Shown here: positions 33,781 through 43,965 of the stretch, piece by piece
How the letters are laid out: each line of letters begins with the position of its first letter
How positions within the stretch are numbered: position 1 is the first letter of the stretch
Assembly: GCA_036489315.1 (NCBI GenBank)
Contig: DASXFZ010000063.1
Span: 1-55,294 of the forward strand
Length of the DNA: 55,294 bases
Source of the DNA: Candidatus Cybelea sp.
GTDB lineage: Bacteria > Vulcanimicrobiota > Vulcanimicrobiia > Vulcanimicrobiales > Vulcanimicrobiaceae
Direction of reading: 5' to 3'
Notes under the pieces: model-generated
The model's input: only the letters and a program-made list of their open reading frames with translations
The model's database searches: none
Told to the model about the DNA's origin: nothing
Program-made: the position numbers and the translations under genes

Positions 33781-34569
33781 ATGAAGAGTGCCGGCCGCGG
33801 GGCCATCTACCGGTACACGCTGCTCACGCGCGCGAGCCACTGGGTGTGGGTGGTGGCCTTCTTCGTGCTCGTCGGCAGCGGCCTACAGATCTTCAACGCA
33901 TCGCCCAACCTCGACGCATCGGACAAAAGCAACCCGGCGCGCCGCGTTCTTGCGATCGATTCCCCGGCCGACGGCGTCGGGACGACGACGCTTTTCGGGC
34001 ACACGTTCGTCACCACTGGTTGGCTGGGCTGGACCGACGACGGCAGCGGCTCACGCGGTCCGCATGCCTTTCCGGCGGCGCTGATCATCCCCGGGTATCA
34101 GGATCTCGCGTCGGGGCGCCGCTGGCATCTCTTTTTTGCCTGGATCGCGGCGCTCTGCTGGCTCGCATGGCTGATTTCGAGCGCGATTAAGGGCAATCTC
34201 CGAGAACTATTGCTGCGCCCGAGCGATCTGCCGAAGCTGTGGCCGATGCAGGCGTACTATCTCAAGCTCCGTAAGACGCCGCCGCCGCACGGGATCTACA
34301 ACCCGCTGCAAAAGGCTTCGTACACCCTCATCCTCTTCGTCGTCACGCCGTTGGTCGTCCTCACGGGGCTCGCGCTCTCGCCGGGCATCGACGCCATCGC
34401 CAATCCGTTGACGGTCCTTTTCGGCGGCCGTCAGTTCGCACGGCTCTGGCACTTCGCCGGAATGGCGCTACTGCTGGGATTTTTTGCGATCCACACGTTC
34501 CAAGTGGCAACGCAAGGCATCGTCAACCAGATGCGCTCGATGATCACCGGCTGGTATCAACCCGAATGA
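33781..34569 (+). CDS. Cytochrome b subunit (b561/formate dehydrogenase gamma type)
   Basis: A 262-residue membrane protein with four or five hydrophobic segments. Probable heme ligands are His in TRASHWVWVVAFF, in RRWHLFFAWIAALCW, in RLWHFAGMALLLG and in FFAIHTFQVATQG, matching the cytochrome b subunits that pass quinol electrons to periplasmic oxidoreductases. The start at ATG 33781 is divergent from the hydratase gene. It overlaps the molybdopterin gene as ATGA, so the pair probably forms one complex. Confidence 0.85.
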   Translation: MKSAGRGAIYRYTLLTRASHWVWVVAFFVLVGSGLQIFNASPNLDASDKSNPARRVLAIDSPADGVGTTTLFGHTFVTTGWLGWTDDGSGSRGPHAFPAALIIPGYQDLASGRRWHLFFAWIAALCWLAWLISSAIKGNLRELLLRPSDLPKLWPMQAYYLKLRKTPPPHGIYNPLQKASYTLILFVVTPLVVLTGLALSPGIDAIANPLTVLFGGRQFARLWHFAGMALLLGFFAIHTFQVATQGIVNQMRSMITGWYQPE

Positions 34570-35303
34570 AGCGCCGAATCTTTCTGGCCTCGGCCGTCTC
34601 CACGCTGGCCGGCTGCGGGCCGATCGGTTCGGCGCTCAACAACGACGAGGCGGTGCGGCGCGTTTTGAGCGCCGCCGAGGGCGTCAACCACGCGCTCATC
34701 GGTACGCGCGGCATGGCGCGGCTCTACGGCGAGAACGACGTGGACCGGGTCTTTCGAGTAAACGGTTTCGCGACGCCGTCGGATACCCAGTACCGGCGTT
34801 TGGCGGCAGAAGGCTTCGCCTCGTACCGTTTGATCGTCGACGGAGCGGTCGAACGTCCCCAAGCCTTTACGCTCGCGCAGCTTCGGCGGATGCCGCAGCA
34901 GACCCAGATCACGCGTCACGACTGCGTGGAAGGCTGGAGCGTGATCGGCAAGTGGGCGGGTGTTCCGTTGGGGGCGCTGCTCGAGACGGTAACGCCGCGT
35001 GCCGGTGCCCGCTACGTCGTCTTCCGCTGCATGGACAACGACGGGCAAGGCAACCTGTACTACGAAAGCCTGGATCTCCATCAGGCGCGCCACCCGCAGG
35101 CGCTGCTGGCGCTCCGGCTCAACGACGCTCCGCTCGATCCCGATCACGGGGCGCCCGTGCGTCTTCGGGTCCCGACGCAGCTCGGTTACAAGAGCGCGAA
35201 GTGGGTTGCGCGAATCGAGGTCATGGGAACGTTCGCGACGATCGCGGGCGGCCAGGGCGGTTATTGGGAGGATCGGGGCTACGAGTGGTACGCGGGGATT
35301 TAG
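34566..35303 (+). CDS. Molybdopterin-dependent oxidoreductase (sulfite-oxidase/MsrP fold), exported
   Basis: A 245-residue protein with a twin-arginine-like start (MKRRIFLASAVSTLAGCG), which also contains a lipobox LAGC. The Moco domain includes TRHDCVEGWSVIGKWAGVPL, where the Cys of HDC is the expected molybdenum ligand, and a C-terminal KSAKWVARIEVMG. Pairing with a cytochrome b suggests a quinol-linked periplasmic reductase, like MsrPQ for methionine sulfoxide repair, though the partner here is not MsrQ-like in length. The substrate is not certain. Confidence 0.85.
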   Translation: MKRRIFLASAVSTLAGCGPIGSALNNDEAVRRVLSAAEGVNHALIGTRGMARLYGENDVDRVFRVNGFATPSDTQYRRLAAEGFASYRLIVDGAVERPQAFTLAQLRRMPQQTQITRHDCVEGWSVIGKWAGVPLGALLETVTPRAGARYVVFRCMDNDGQGNLYYESLDLHQARHPQALLALRLNDAPLDPDHGAPVRLRVPTQLGYKSAKWVARIEVMGTFATIAGGQGGYWEDRGYEWYAGI

Positions 35304-36327
35304 CTTAGCTGCACTGATACTGCTGCTGGGCGTCAATGCAGGTGACGGCGATTTGAAGACGTCGCTGCAAGTTACCGCTGCGGTCTACTTCGCGCACCTC
35401 GACTCGATCGCGCCGGTCGCCGGACGCGAAACGACCTTCGACTACTATCAGCGCCTGCTCGACGATGCCGACCTGCTTGCCGGCACGAGCGTGCCTGCGG
35501 GCTACACGCAAGCCGAATGGTCGCAGACGGTAAGCCGCACGGCGCAGCTCGATCTCAGCCTCGTAAAGCAGCTGCTCGATTCGTCCGTCACCCCGTTCCA
35601 ATCGATGGCTTCGATTCGCGGCCTCGGCGAGGCATTCGTCCGTTCTTCAAAGGACGGAACGATGCAGCCGGTCGCCGTCTACGTGCCGCCGGGCTACCAG
35701 CCCAACCATCCCGCACCGCTGGTCGTCCTGCTTCACGGCCATCCGCAATCCGAGACGCAGCTGCTCGCACCGGCCTACATGGCGCTGCTTGCGGCGAAGT
35801 CGAATACGATCGTCGTCGCGCCGTGGGGACGCGGATATTACGATTTCCGCGGCTCCGTTTCCGACGTCTACGATGCGCTCGACGCCGCCACGCAAGCATT
35901 CTCGATCGACCCGCGCAAGAAGTATCTGGCGGGTTATTCGATGGGCGGTTTCTCGGTCTTTGAAGTGGCTCCGGTGCATCCCAACGACTGGTCGGCGGTG
36001 ATGTGCATCGCGGGCTCACTGCTCGGTTCGGACGCGCAGCCGGTTCTCGCGATGCTGCGAACGCTCCCATTCTACGTGCTGACCGGCACGGCCGACGAGA
36101 GCATACCGACGCAGTACCCGGCGTCGACGGCCGCCTATCTGCACGCGGCCGGGCTCGATGTCTCGTTCTACTCGCAGCCGGGCGGAATCCACCGCCTCAT
36201 TACGCTGCTTCCGATCCTCACGCTCGCGTGGAACGACATGCTGCACCAGATCGTGCGCGCGCCGCCCGAGAACCTCGGCAGGGTGAAGCTGCCCACCTCG
36301 ATACCAATGAGCGCCCTCAAGCCATAG
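35206..36327 (+). CDS. Alpha/beta hydrolase (esterase D-like), start uncertain
   Basis: About 350 residues of an exported hydrolase. After a hydrophobic segment (FSLAALILLLGVNA) and a helical region, the catalytic domain has VVLLHGHPQSETQLL (oxyanion hole) and the nucleophile elbow YLAGYSMGGFSVF (Ser of GYSMG). A probable acid lies in LTGTADESIP, and the catalytic His in QPGGIHRLITL. In this frame no ATG or GTG lies near the signal-like segment. The nearest conventional candidate is TTG 35206, which overlaps the oxidoreductase gene by 98 bases. A CTG or ATT start around 35263-35320 is also possible. Probably cotranscribed with the two genes upstream. Confidence 0.7.
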   Translation: MRESRSWERSRRSRAARAVIGRIGATSGTRGFSLAALILLLGVNAGDGDLKTSLQVTAAVYFAHLDSIAPVAGRETTFDYYQRLLDDADLLAGTSVPAGYTQAEWSQTVSRTAQLDLSLVKQLLDSSVTPFQSMASIRGLGEAFVRSSKDGTMQPVAVYVPPGYQPNHPAPLVVLLHGHPQSETQLLAPAYMALLAAKSNTIVVAPWGRGYYDFRGSVSDVYDALDAATQAFSIDPRKKYLAGYSMGGFSVFEVAPVHPNDWSAVMCIAGSLLGSDAQPVLAMLRTLPFYVLTGTADESIPTQYPASTAAYLHAAGLDVSFYSQPGGIHRLITLLPILTLAWNDMLHQIVRAPPENLGRVKLPTSIPMSALKP

Positions 36328-36336
36328 GGCGAGGCG

Positions 36337-37887
36337 CTACATTCGGAAGACGCCGAACTGCGTGCGCGGCTGCGGCGCGTGCGCGGCAGCATCGAGGCCG
36401 ATCGCGATCACCCGCCGCGTATCGAGCGGGTCGATGATGCCGTCGTCCCACAAGCGCGCGGTCGAATAGTAGGGATTGCCTTCGCGTTCGTACTTCTCGA
36501 GAATAGGCGCCTCGAAGGCCGTCTTTTCTTCCGCCGTCATCTCGCCCTTGACCGTCGATAAGACGCTTGCGGCCTGCGGGCCGCCCATGACGCTGATGCG
36601 CGCGTTGGGCCACATCCAGAGCTGACGCGGCGCGTAGGCGCGGCCGCACATGCCGTAATTGCCCGCGCCGAAGCTGCCGCCGATCACGACGGTAAACTTC
36701 GGGACCTCGGCGCAGGCGACGGCCATGACGAGCTTCGCGCCGTCTTTGGCGATGCCGCGATTTTCGTACTCGCGCCCGACCATGAAACCGGTAATATTCT
36801 GCAAGAAGAGCAGCGGCGTTCCGCGCTGCGTACAGAGCTCGATGAAGTGCGTCCCTTTGAGCGCGCTCTCGCTGAAGAGGATTCCGTTGTTGGCCAGGAT
36901 GCCGATCGGGTGTCCTTCGATACGCGCAAACCCGCAGACGAGCGTCGTGCCGTAGCGCGATTTGAACTCGTGAAACTCCGAGCCGTCGATGAGCCGAAGA
37001 ATGACGTCACGAACGTTGTACCCGGTGCGGCTGTCGGCCGGAATGATGCCGTAGATTTCGCGCGGTTCGAGCTTGGGCGGTGCGGGATCGGTGCGGTCCC
37101 ACTGCTGCGGCAGCTCCAGATGAAGATTGCGCACGATCTGACGTACGAGCCCCAGCGCCTGCGCGTCGTCGTTGGCAAAGTGATCGGCGACGCCGGAAAC
37201 GCGCGTGTGGACGTCGGCGCCGCCGAGGTCCTCGGCCGTGACGATCTCGCCGGTCGCGGCCTTCACCAGCGGCGGTCCGCCTAGAAAGATCGTGCCTTGA
37301 CCTTTGACGATCACCGTTTCATCGCTCATCGCCGGGACGTATGCGCCGCCCGCCGTGCAGGAGCCCATTACCGCCGCGATCTGCGCGATGTGCTTGCTCG
37401 ACATGCGCGCTTGATTGTAAAAGATGCGCCCGAAGTGGTCGCGATCGGGAAACACGTCGGCTTGCAGCGGTAGAAAGGCGCCGCCCGAATCGACCAGATA
37501 GATGCACGGCAGGTGATTCTGTTCGGCGATCTCCTGCGCGCGCAAGTGCTTCTTAACGGTCATCGGGTAGTACGTGCCGCCTTTGACCGTCGCGTCGTTG
37601 GCGACGACGATGCAGTGCTGGCCTTCGACGACGCCGATTCCGGTAAGAATGCCGGCCGACGGCGAGCCGTTGTCGTACATGTCGATCGCCGCGAGCGCCG
37701 AGAGCTCGAGAAAGTCGGAGCCGGGATCGATGAGGCGTTCGACGCGCTCCCGCGCCGTCAGCTTGTTGCGGCGGCGGTGCTTCTCGACGGACTCCGCTCC
37801 GCCGCCGCTGCGTACGGCGATCAAACGCTCGCGCAGCTCGGCGACGAGACGCTCCATCCGCTGCGCGTTTACCTGAGTCTCGGTCAT
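36337..37887 (-). CDS. Methylcrotonyl-CoA carboxylase beta subunit (carboxyltransferase)
   Basis: A 516-residue acyl-CoA carboxyltransferase from ATG 37887. The N-half crotonase fold has [20 protein letters not shown] and the acyl-CoA oxyanion region [20 protein letters not shown]. The C-half has [35 protein letters not shown] and [20 protein letters not shown], close to methylcrotonyl-CoA carboxylase beta. It pairs with the alpha subunit 3.4 kb away; three plus-strand genes separate them, an unusual split. Together they carboxylate 3-methylcrotonyl-CoA. Confidence 0.9.
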   Translation of the reverse strand: MTETQVNAQRMERLVAELRERLIAVRSGGGAESVEKHRRRNKLTARERVERLIDPGSDFLELSALAAIDMYDNGSPSAGILTGIGVVEGQHCIVVANDATVKGGTYYPMTVKKHLRAQEIAEQNHLPCIYLVDSGGAFLPLQADVFPDRDHFGRIFYNQARMSSKHIAQIAAVMGSCTAGGAYVPAMSDETVIVKGQGTIFLGGPPLVKAATGEIVTAEDLGGADVHTRVSGVADHFANDDAQALGLVRQIVRNLHLELPQQWDRTDPAPPKLEPREIYGIIPADSRTGYNVRDVILRLIDGSEFHEFKSRYGTTLVCGFARIEGHPIGILANNGILFSESALKGTHFIELCTQRGTPLLFLQNITGFMVGREYENRGIAKDGAKLVMAVACAEVPKFTVVIGGSFGAGNYGMCGRAYAPRQLWMWPNARISVMGGPQAASVLSTVKGEMTAEEKTAFEAPILEKYEREGNPYYSTARLWDDGIIDPLDTRRVIAIGLDAAAHAPQPRTQFGVFRM

Positions 37888-37981
37888 CGCGCCGCCATTC
37901 GGCGCCGCCCCGCTTAGAGCCCGGTTAGACGTCTGGTTCGTGCGCGGGCGGGCACCTGCGGCACGCGGAACTATCCCGGTG

Positions 37982-39379
37982 ATGGCGGCGCAGACCAAGA
38001 TGGACGTCGGCGGTATCGTGCGGCCGGCCGGCCGGCTCGATCCCTCCAACGCGCTCTCGCCTCACGGCGGGCGGCTTGGGGGCCGCGCGGCGGCGCATTT
38101 GCTTCGCCGGGCCGGATTTGGCGGCACGCCCAGGGATGTCGGGCGCGTAGCGCAGCTGACCGCAACACAAGCGGTAGCGTCGCTATTGGTGCTGACGCCG
38201 GCGAGCGCGGTCGCGCCTCCGCCGGAACTCCTCGACGGGGAACGCCCGCTAAGACGCGCGGCCGTCTTCACGCTGCAGTCGTGGTGGCTGAATCGGATGC
38301 TGACGACGCCATCTCCGCTGCAGGAGAAGATGACGCTTTACTTTCACGGTCACTTCACCTCGCGGGCGACGCCGCGCTTTCCGTTAATCACGTACAACCA
38401 AAACGCGCTGTTTCGTCAGTACGCGCTTGGCAATCTCCGCGAGCTCACGCGCCGGGTCTCAAAAGACGCGGCAATGCTGATTTACCTCAACGGGGCAGCC
38501 AACGTCGTCGCGCATCCCAACGAAAACTACGCGCGCGAACTGATGGAGCTCTTCACGCTGGGCGTCGACAACTACACCGAGGAAGACGTCCGCGAATCCG
38601 CGCGAGCCTGGACGGGATGGCAGGTCAACCGGCGCGCCGACCTCGTCAGCTTCAATCCGGTGCTGCACGACGGCGGCCGCAAACGGTTTCTCGGACAAAC
38701 CGGAGACTTCACCGGCGACGATATCGTCAACATCATCTTCTCCCAGCCGCAGTGTGCGAAGTTCTTTGCCGCGAGCCTCCTGAACTGGTTCGTCTACAAC
38801 GATCCGGAGCCCGAGCTGATCGATGCGGTTGCGGCGCTGCTGCGCGAGCACGACTTCGAGCTGGCGCCGGTCGTCGGCACGATCCTGCGCAGCGACGTTT
38901 TCTACAGTCCGCGAGCCTATCGCGCGCTGGTGAAGAGCCCGGTCGAGTTTGTGATCGGCGCGTACAAGACGCTCGGACTGAGCGAGCTCGACTACAGTGC
39001 GCTCCCGGCGCTGCAACAAATGGGCCAGCGCCTCTTCTTTCCGCCGACGGTCGCCGGTTGGCCGGGCGGTCAGAACTGGCTGACCAGCGGCACGATGATC
39101 GCGCGCCAGAACTTCCTGACCCGGCTGCTGGGCTCGCAGACGCTCGGCTCGTCGTCGTGGCTTCGCGGGTTGCCAGTCGCGCCCGCATCGGCCGCGCAGC
39201 AGCTCGCGCAGAACCTGCTGCAGAGCGACCTCGCGCCCGCGTCCTTCGTCGAACTCGAGAGCTACTTGGGCGGAAAGGGAAGCGCGGCGCTCGCCTCGCT
39301 CTCGGTTGAAAACTACGACCAGCGCGTGAGCGGTGCCGCCTATCTCGCGATGGCGACGCCGGGATTCCAGTTGAATTGA
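37982..39379 (+). CDS. DUF1800-family protein
   Basis: A 465-residue protein typical of DUF1800: [18 protein letters not shown] near residue 40, [39 protein letters not shown], and a C-terminal [20 protein letters not shown]. The family is generally paired with DUF1501 in the same operon, as here, and is thought to act in the envelope. No catalytic activity is established. I see no standard signal peptide at the chosen start, ATG 37982. Confidence 0.88.
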   Translation: MAAQTKMDVGGIVRPAGRLDPSNALSPHGGRLGGRAAAHLLRRAGFGGTPRDVGRVAQLTATQAVASLLVLTPASAVAPPPELLDGERPLRRAAVFTLQSWWLNRMLTTPSPLQEKMTLYFHGHFTSRATPRFPLITYNQNALFRQYALGNLRELTRRVSKDAAMLIYLNGAANVVAHPNENYARELMELFTLGVDNYTEEDVRESARAWTGWQVNRRADLVSFNPVLHDGGRKRFLGQTGDFTGDDIVNIIFSQPQCAKFFAASLLNWFVYNDPEPELIDAVAALLREHDFELAPVVGTILRSDVFYSPRAYRALVKSPVEFVIGAYKTLGLSELDYSALPALQQMGQRLFFPPTVAGWPGGQNWLTSGTMIARQNFLTRLLGSQTLGSSSWLRGLPVAPASAAQQLAQNLLQSDLAPASFVELESYLGGKGSAALASLSVENYDQRVSGAAYLAMATPGFQLN

Positions 39380-39400
39380 CCATGGAACGACAGGTTGGAA

Positions 39401-40621
39401 ATGAGACGCCGTAACTTTCTGCTTGCCGCCGTTTCGGGCCTCGCGGTCGTCGCGAATCCCGAACACGTCTTTTCCCGTGCGCTGGCGCAGGCGCCGCTTC
39501 CCGGATTACCTGGCTCCGAAGGGCGCTGTCTGGTGCTGATCAATCTTTACGGCGGCAACGACGGTCTCAACTGCGTGGTGCCCTACGGCGACGACCGCTA
39601 CTACCAAATGCGCCCGGGATTGGCGATCGACCGCAGCAGTGTGCTCGCGATCGACAAGCGCGTCGGGCTCAACCCCGGGATGCGTTCGTTAAAGGCGCTC
39701 TACGATAAAGGCATGGTCGCGATCGTGCAGGGGGTTGGCTATCCGAATCCCGATCACTCGCACTTCCGCTCTACCGAGATCTGGCAGACGGCTTCGCCGG
39801 GAAGCTACCAGCACACCGGTTGGCTCGGCCGCTACTTCGACGAGGCGGGGCTCCGACAGGAGAATCTGTTCAAGGGCGTTGCCGTCTCGAAGGTGCTGCC
39901 CGAAGTACTCGTCTCCGACCGCACGGATATCCCCGCGGTTCCCGCGCTCAATCAATACTCGATGATCGCCGACAGCAATGCCGTGGCGCGCGATGCGTTC
40001 TCGCGCCAGGCGCGCGATCGGCGCCTCCCGTTCGCGTCGCCGTATCTGGCGCACGTTATGGAAATCGAAGCCGATGCCCAGAGCAGCTCGGAAGAATTGC
40101 CGAAGCTGATCGCCGGTTACAAAAGCCGCGCCGCCTATCCGAGCACGGGGCTCGGCCGCAGCTTGGCTTTGGCCGCGCAGATCGTCGGCAGCAATCTCGG
40201 CACGAAAGCGATCTACGTCGAACACGGCTCGTTCGATACGCACGTCAGCCAGAAGATGACGCAGAATCAGCTGCTCCTGCAGTTTTCCAACGCGATCGGG
40301 GCGTTCTACGAGGATTTGGCAGCACACGGCAACGACCGCCGCGTGCTCACCCTTACCTTTAGCGAGTTTGGCCGCCGGATCGAAGAAAACGGCAGCCGCG
40401 GTACCGATCACGGGGAAGCCTCGCCGCTCTTTCTCGTCGGCGGCGGCGTGCGCGGCGGCTTGTACGGAACATTGCCCGACTTGAGCGCCACGAATATGGG
40501 CAACCTGCGTTACTCGGTCGATTTCCGCAGCGTCTATGCCACCGTCCTCGAGCGCTGGCTGGGGCGCCCGGCGGCACCCGTGCTCAATGGGACGTTCCAG
40601 CAGCTTCCCGTCCTCGCATAG
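39401..40621 (+). CDS. DUF1501-family exported protein
   Basis: A 406-residue protein with a Tat-type leader (MRRRNFLLAAVSGLAVVANP) and the sulfatase-like DUF1501 fold. Features are LINLYGGNDGLNCVVPYGDD, NPDHSHFRSTEIWQTASP and a C-terminal SRGTDHGEASPLFLVGGG, where H and D residues may bind metal. TTG 39395 is an alternative start two codons earlier. It lies 21 bases after the DUF1800 gene and is certainly in the same operon. Confidence 0.88.
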   Translation: MRRRNFLLAAVSGLAVVANPEHVFSRALAQAPLPGLPGSEGRCLVLINLYGGNDGLNCVVPYGDDRYYQMRPGLAIDRSSVLAIDKRVGLNPGMRSLKALYDKGMVAIVQGVGYPNPDHSHFRSTEIWQTASPGSYQHTGWLGRYFDEAGLRQENLFKGVAVSKVLPEVLVSDRTDIPAVPALNQYSMIADSNAVARDAFSRQARDRRLPFASPYLAHVMEIEADAQSSSEELPKLIAGYKSRAAYPSTGLGRSLALAAQIVGSNLGTKAIYVEHGSFDTHVSQKMTQNQLLLQFSNAIGAFYEDLAAHGNDRRVLTLTFSEFGRRIEENGSRGTDHGEASPLFLVGGGVRGGLYGTLPDLSATNMGNLRYSVDFRSVYATVLERWLGRPAAPVLNGTFQQLPVLA

Positions 40622-40636
40622 CGAATAGCGCCGGTC

Positions 40637-41434
40637 TTGGCTTCGTCTATTCTTTTTCTGGGCACCGGTGGTGCGCGCTTCGTCGTAGCCCGACAGCTGC
40701 GCGCCTCAGGCGGAATGTGGATGCGTTTCGGCCCCACACAGATCCACGTCGACCCCGGGCCCGGCGCGCTGGTTCGCGCGCTTTCGCACGTGCCGCCGTG
40801 CAATCCGCGAGAGCTCGACGCCATCGCGCTCTCGCACAAACACCTCGACCACTCCGGTGACGTCAACGCCCTCATCGAAGCGATGACCTCGGGCGGATTT
40901 CGACGGCGTGGGGCGCTTCTCGCACCGGCCGACGCGATCGACAGCGAGCCGGTGGTTCTGCCGTATGCCGCGCGTTACGTCGAGCGAATCGAGCGGCTGG
41001 AGCCGAGCAGCGGCCCGTATCGCATCGGCGAGGTCGACGTCTTTACCTCACTGCGTCACATGCACGCGGTCGATACGTTCGGAATGCACTTCGTTCATCG
41101 CGGTCTGCGCGTTGCCTATCTTCCCTGCGGGCGCTATTTCGAAAGCCTCGCGGCAGACTACGCGGCGCGCCGGCCCGACGTTCTCGTCGTCAACGTCCTG
41201 CGTTTCGTCGATCAGCTGAACGTCGATCACCTGACGTGGGACGACGCACGCCGACTCGTCGCCGAGATCCGGCCGCGGGTTGCCGTCCTCGGACACTTTG
41301 GAACCAAAATGCTCGAGGCCAATCCGCCAAAGCTTGCATCGCAGTTCGAAGACGAACTCGGCCTGCGAGTAATCGCCGCCTACGACGGGCTGGAACTGGA
41401 TCTCGATACGGCGGTTGCCGCCGCCGCCGGTTAG
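40637..41434 (+). CDS. MBL-fold metal-dependent hydrolase
   Basis: A 265-residue metallo-beta-lactamase-fold protein from TTG 40637. The signature HxHxDH is at H67-H69-D71-H72 (SHKHLDHSGD), later ligands include TSLRHMHAVDTFGMHF, and a late His lies in VAVLGHFGTKML. The opening FLGTGGARFVVARQLRASGG resembles the RNase Z/PhnP-like subset that acts on phosphoesters. The specific substrate is unknown. Its stop codon overlaps that of the convergent gene. Confidence 0.85.
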   Translation: MASSILFLGTGGARFVVARQLRASGGMWMRFGPTQIHVDPGPGALVRALSHVPPCNPRELDAIALSHKHLDHSGDVNALIEAMTSGGFRRRGALLAPADAIDSEPVVLPYAARYVERIERLEPSSGPYRIGEVDVFTSLRHMHAVDTFGMHFVHRGLRVAYLPCGRYFESLAADYAARRPDVLVVNVLRFVDQLNVDHLTWDDARRLVAEIRPRVAVLGHFGTKMLEANPPKLASQFEDELGLRVIAAYDGLELDLDTAVAAAAG

Positions 41435-42471
41435 AGCGGCGGCCTCGGCGGCGGCTGCTGCGGCCGCACCGGCAAGCGGACGCTGCCGCTCAGCTCCGCC
41501 TTGACGCGAGGCTGATCGTCCATCGAACCGCTGTATAAATAGACCGAACCGTTTTTGGAGGCTGCCGTAACGACGGGGCCGCCGCCGTGAACCGTCGCCT
41601 GTTTGGTCGTGGGGTCGCCGCGAACGTCGGCCTGGTCGTTGAAGTTGGAAACGACATGGCCGGAGCCGCTGAAGGCGCCGATCTGCGCGCCGCCTTGCAC
41701 GCCGAGCGCAACGTTGCCGTGCTCCGACTCGAAGCGCGCGAGCCCCGGCTCGAAGTGCCCGTTGTCGTAGACGATCGATCCGTAGGTGCTGCTGGCTTGA
41801 ATCTGATGCGATGTGCAGCCGGTAAAGAGCATATCTCCAACCGCCGAGCGTACGCGAAGCCGGTCGAACGTCGAGCCGAAGGCGTCGATCCGGCCGCGAA
41901 GCGATTCGACGAACCCGGTACCGTCGACGCGGTCGAGCGAGACGCCGGCCGAGCGTACCTGCGCGACGAAGACGCCGTGGTAGTTCTCCATCGTCAGATG
42001 CCCCGTGTGCATGTGAGCGATTACCATGACGGTGCTGCGGGGTATCGTTATGGTGACTCTACCGTTCCCGTGGACGACGACGGCATCGTGCTGGCTTCCG
42101 GGAAGCTCTGGAAGGACGAAGGTCTCGGGGTCGAGCGTCACCGGCCCGTGCTCGGTCGAAATTCGCTGCCAGGATATCTGCATCTGTTTGGGGATGCCGG
42201 GGTCGACTTCAGAGGCGGCCAGATGACGTACGTCCACCGAGCTGTCGGCGGCGATCAGGACCGACTGGCGGTCCCACGTCTGGATCGTCAGCTTGCCTCG
42301 GTTGACGTGGACGTTTAGCACCGGGGAAGGCCCAACGTCAAACTCTTCGTCGGCCCGCACCGGGGCGGCGAATCCCAGACAACACAGCATCGCAAGAAGC
42401 GTCAAGATCGCTCCTCGCTGCCAACTTCCGCGCACGGTGCTATTGTATCGGCAGCGGCTGCGGTCCATCAT
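41431..42471 (-). CDS. Exported DUF4097-like beta-repeat protein
   Basis: A 346-residue protein with a signal peptide (LTLLAMLCCLGFAAPVRA). The rest is a right-handed beta-repeat pattern, with GKLTIQTWDRQSVLIAADSS, GHLTMENYHGVFVAQVRSAG and SGVSLDRVDG-like turns, characteristic of DUF4097 and related adhesin-like proteins. The tail is Pro-rich. Its ATG overlaps the histidine-kinase stop as ATGA, so it is coexpressed with a two-component system. A role in envelope sensing is inference. Confidence 0.72.
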   Translation of the reverse strand: MMDRSRCRYNSTVRGSWQRGAILTLLAMLCCLGFAAPVRADEEFDVGPSPVLNVHVNRGKLTIQTWDRQSVLIAADSSVDVRHLAASEVDPGIPKQMQISWQRISTEHGPVTLDPETFVLPELPGSQHDAVVVHGNGRVTITIPRSTVMVIAHMHTGHLTMENYHGVFVAQVRSAGVSLDRVDGTGFVESLRGRIDAFGSTFDRLRVRSAVGDMLFTGCTSHQIQASSTYGSIVYDNGHFEPGLARFESEHGNVALGVQGGAQIGAFSGSGHVVSNFNDQADVRGDPTTKQATVHGGGPVVTAASKNGSVYLYSGSMDDQPRVKAELSGSVRLPVRPQQPPPRPPL

Positions 42472-43919
42472 GAAAGCCCGGTGAACGCGAGCCCAATGCG
42501 AGGTAAAACCACGCGAAAAAGGGCTCCTCCACCGGGTGCTTTGCCCGCGGTCGCCTCTCCGCCGTGGACCCGCGCGATCGACCGGACGATCGCCAGACCA
42601 AGCCCGGTACCCGGGACCGCTCGGGAACGCGCCTTGTCGGCGCGGTAAAAACGCGCAAAGACGTTCGCCAGGTCTTCCTCCGGAATGCCGGGTCCGGTAT
42701 CGGCAACCTCGACCCAGGCCGAAGCCCCGTTGCTGCCGACTCGAACGTCGACCTGGCCGCGTTCGCTGAACTTCAACGCGTTATCGACCAGGTTGCCGAT
42801 CATCTGGCGCAGGAGGTTCGGATCGCCGTAGACGGTGGGCGCGGCGCTGTGCGTGAAGTGCAGGCTGATCTCTTTTTCGGCGGCTCGCTGCGCGGCGTTC
42901 TGCGTGACTTCGCTGGCAATCTGCGCGAGCGAGAGCGGCTCTTTGGGAATCTCGTCCCCGCGATCGGCCTTCGCCAGCGTGAGCATGCCGTTGACCATGC
43001 CGGCGAGGTCCGCGCTTTCGCGCACGATCGTCTCGAGGCTTTCGCGCCGGATCGTTTGATCTCGATCGGCCCAGCGCAAGAGCATCTGGGCATTCGCGTT
43101 GATCGAGGTCAGCGGCGTCTTCAGCTCGTGCGACGCATCGGCAATAAACTGGCGCTCGCGGGCAAAGGCTTCGCCCAGACGCGAAAGCAGGTCGTTGAAA
43201 CTTTGCGCAAGCCTTCCGATCTCGTCACGCCGCCGTAGATAGAGCTGGCCGCTGTCTTCGAACGCGCCGGAACCCGCCGCGAGGGCAAGGCGATCGGAGC
43301 TGATCTCGCGCATCTCCCGCGACAACTGGTTGATCGGCGTCGTCGCCTGCGATGCGAGCACGATCGAAAGTATGACGACCGCAATCGCGGTCGCCCCCAG
43401 GACGATAGCGATCGCCTCGCGGGTGCTTTTGAAGGTGCGTTCCAGCGTATCGAGCGGCTCGCCAACGTGGACGATCGCGGCGCCGGCCCCTTCGCGCAGG
43501 TAGCGATCCTCGACGAGGAACGGGCGGTTTCCGAGCGTGATCTCGCGGAACGCCCGGTCGTGCGCGGCGGTGAGCGCGCGATTCGCGGGGATCGTCAGCG
43601 CGCCGAGGTTACCCGTTTTCGCCAGAGGATACCCGTTGAGGGAATCGACCTGAACGAAGCTGTTCTCCGAGTTCCACGTCGCGAGATTGTTGCTGTTGAA
43701 GAGGAACTGCAGCGTCCCGTGGGAGGGATCCTCGATCGAAAACGGCGTCGTCGACTGCTGCGCGAAAGCGACGATCGCGCGCATCGTCGCGTTCACCGTC
43801 GCCTCCGCCTGATCGTAGAGGATCTGCTGAAAGCGCAGAATCGTAATGGCGCTCATCACGCTAAGTGCAACGATGAGCAGCACCGAATAACCCAGCGCAA
43901 TCCGCCACTTTAGCGACAT
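42468..43919 (-). CDS. Sensor histidine kinase
   Basis: A 483-residue membrane kinase. TM1 is near residues 8-28, a periplasmic sensor at 30-165, TM2 near 168-190, and HAMP at 190-245. HisKA has the phosphorylated H264 in IADASHELKTPLTSINANAQ. The ATPase domain has the N-box NLVDNALKFSERG, G1 DTGPGIPEEDL, FARFYRADKARSR and G2 GTGLGLAIVRSIARVHGG. It is encoded just downstream of its response regulator and is translationally coupled to the exported DUF4097-like protein, which could be a target or accessory. Confidence 0.95.
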   Translation of the reverse strand: MSLKWRIALGYSVLLIVALSVMSAITILRFQQILYDQAEATVNATMRAIVAFAQQSTTPFSIEDPSHGTLQFLFNSNNLATWNSENSFVQVDSLNGYPLAKTGNLGALTIPANRALTAAHDRAFREITLGNRPFLVEDRYLREGAGAAIVHVGEPLDTLERTFKSTREAIAIVLGATAIAVVILSIVLASQATTPINQLSREMREISSDRLALAAGSGAFEDSGQLYLRRRDEIGRLAQSFNDLLSRLGEAFARERQFIADASHELKTPLTSINANAQMLLRWADRDQTIRRESLETIVRESADLAGMVNGMLTLAKADRGDEIPKEPLSLAQIASEVTQNAAQRAAEKEISLHFTHSAAPTVYGDPNLLRQMIGNLVDNALKFSERGQVDVRVGSNGASAWVEVADTGPGIPEEDLANVFARFYRADKARSRAVPGTGLGLAIVRSIARVHGGEATAGKAPGGGALFRVVLPRIGLAFTGLS

Positions 43920-43965
43920 CGCTGGTTTCTTTTAGCCGGCTCCGCGGCTGGAAAGCAAAGCGCCG

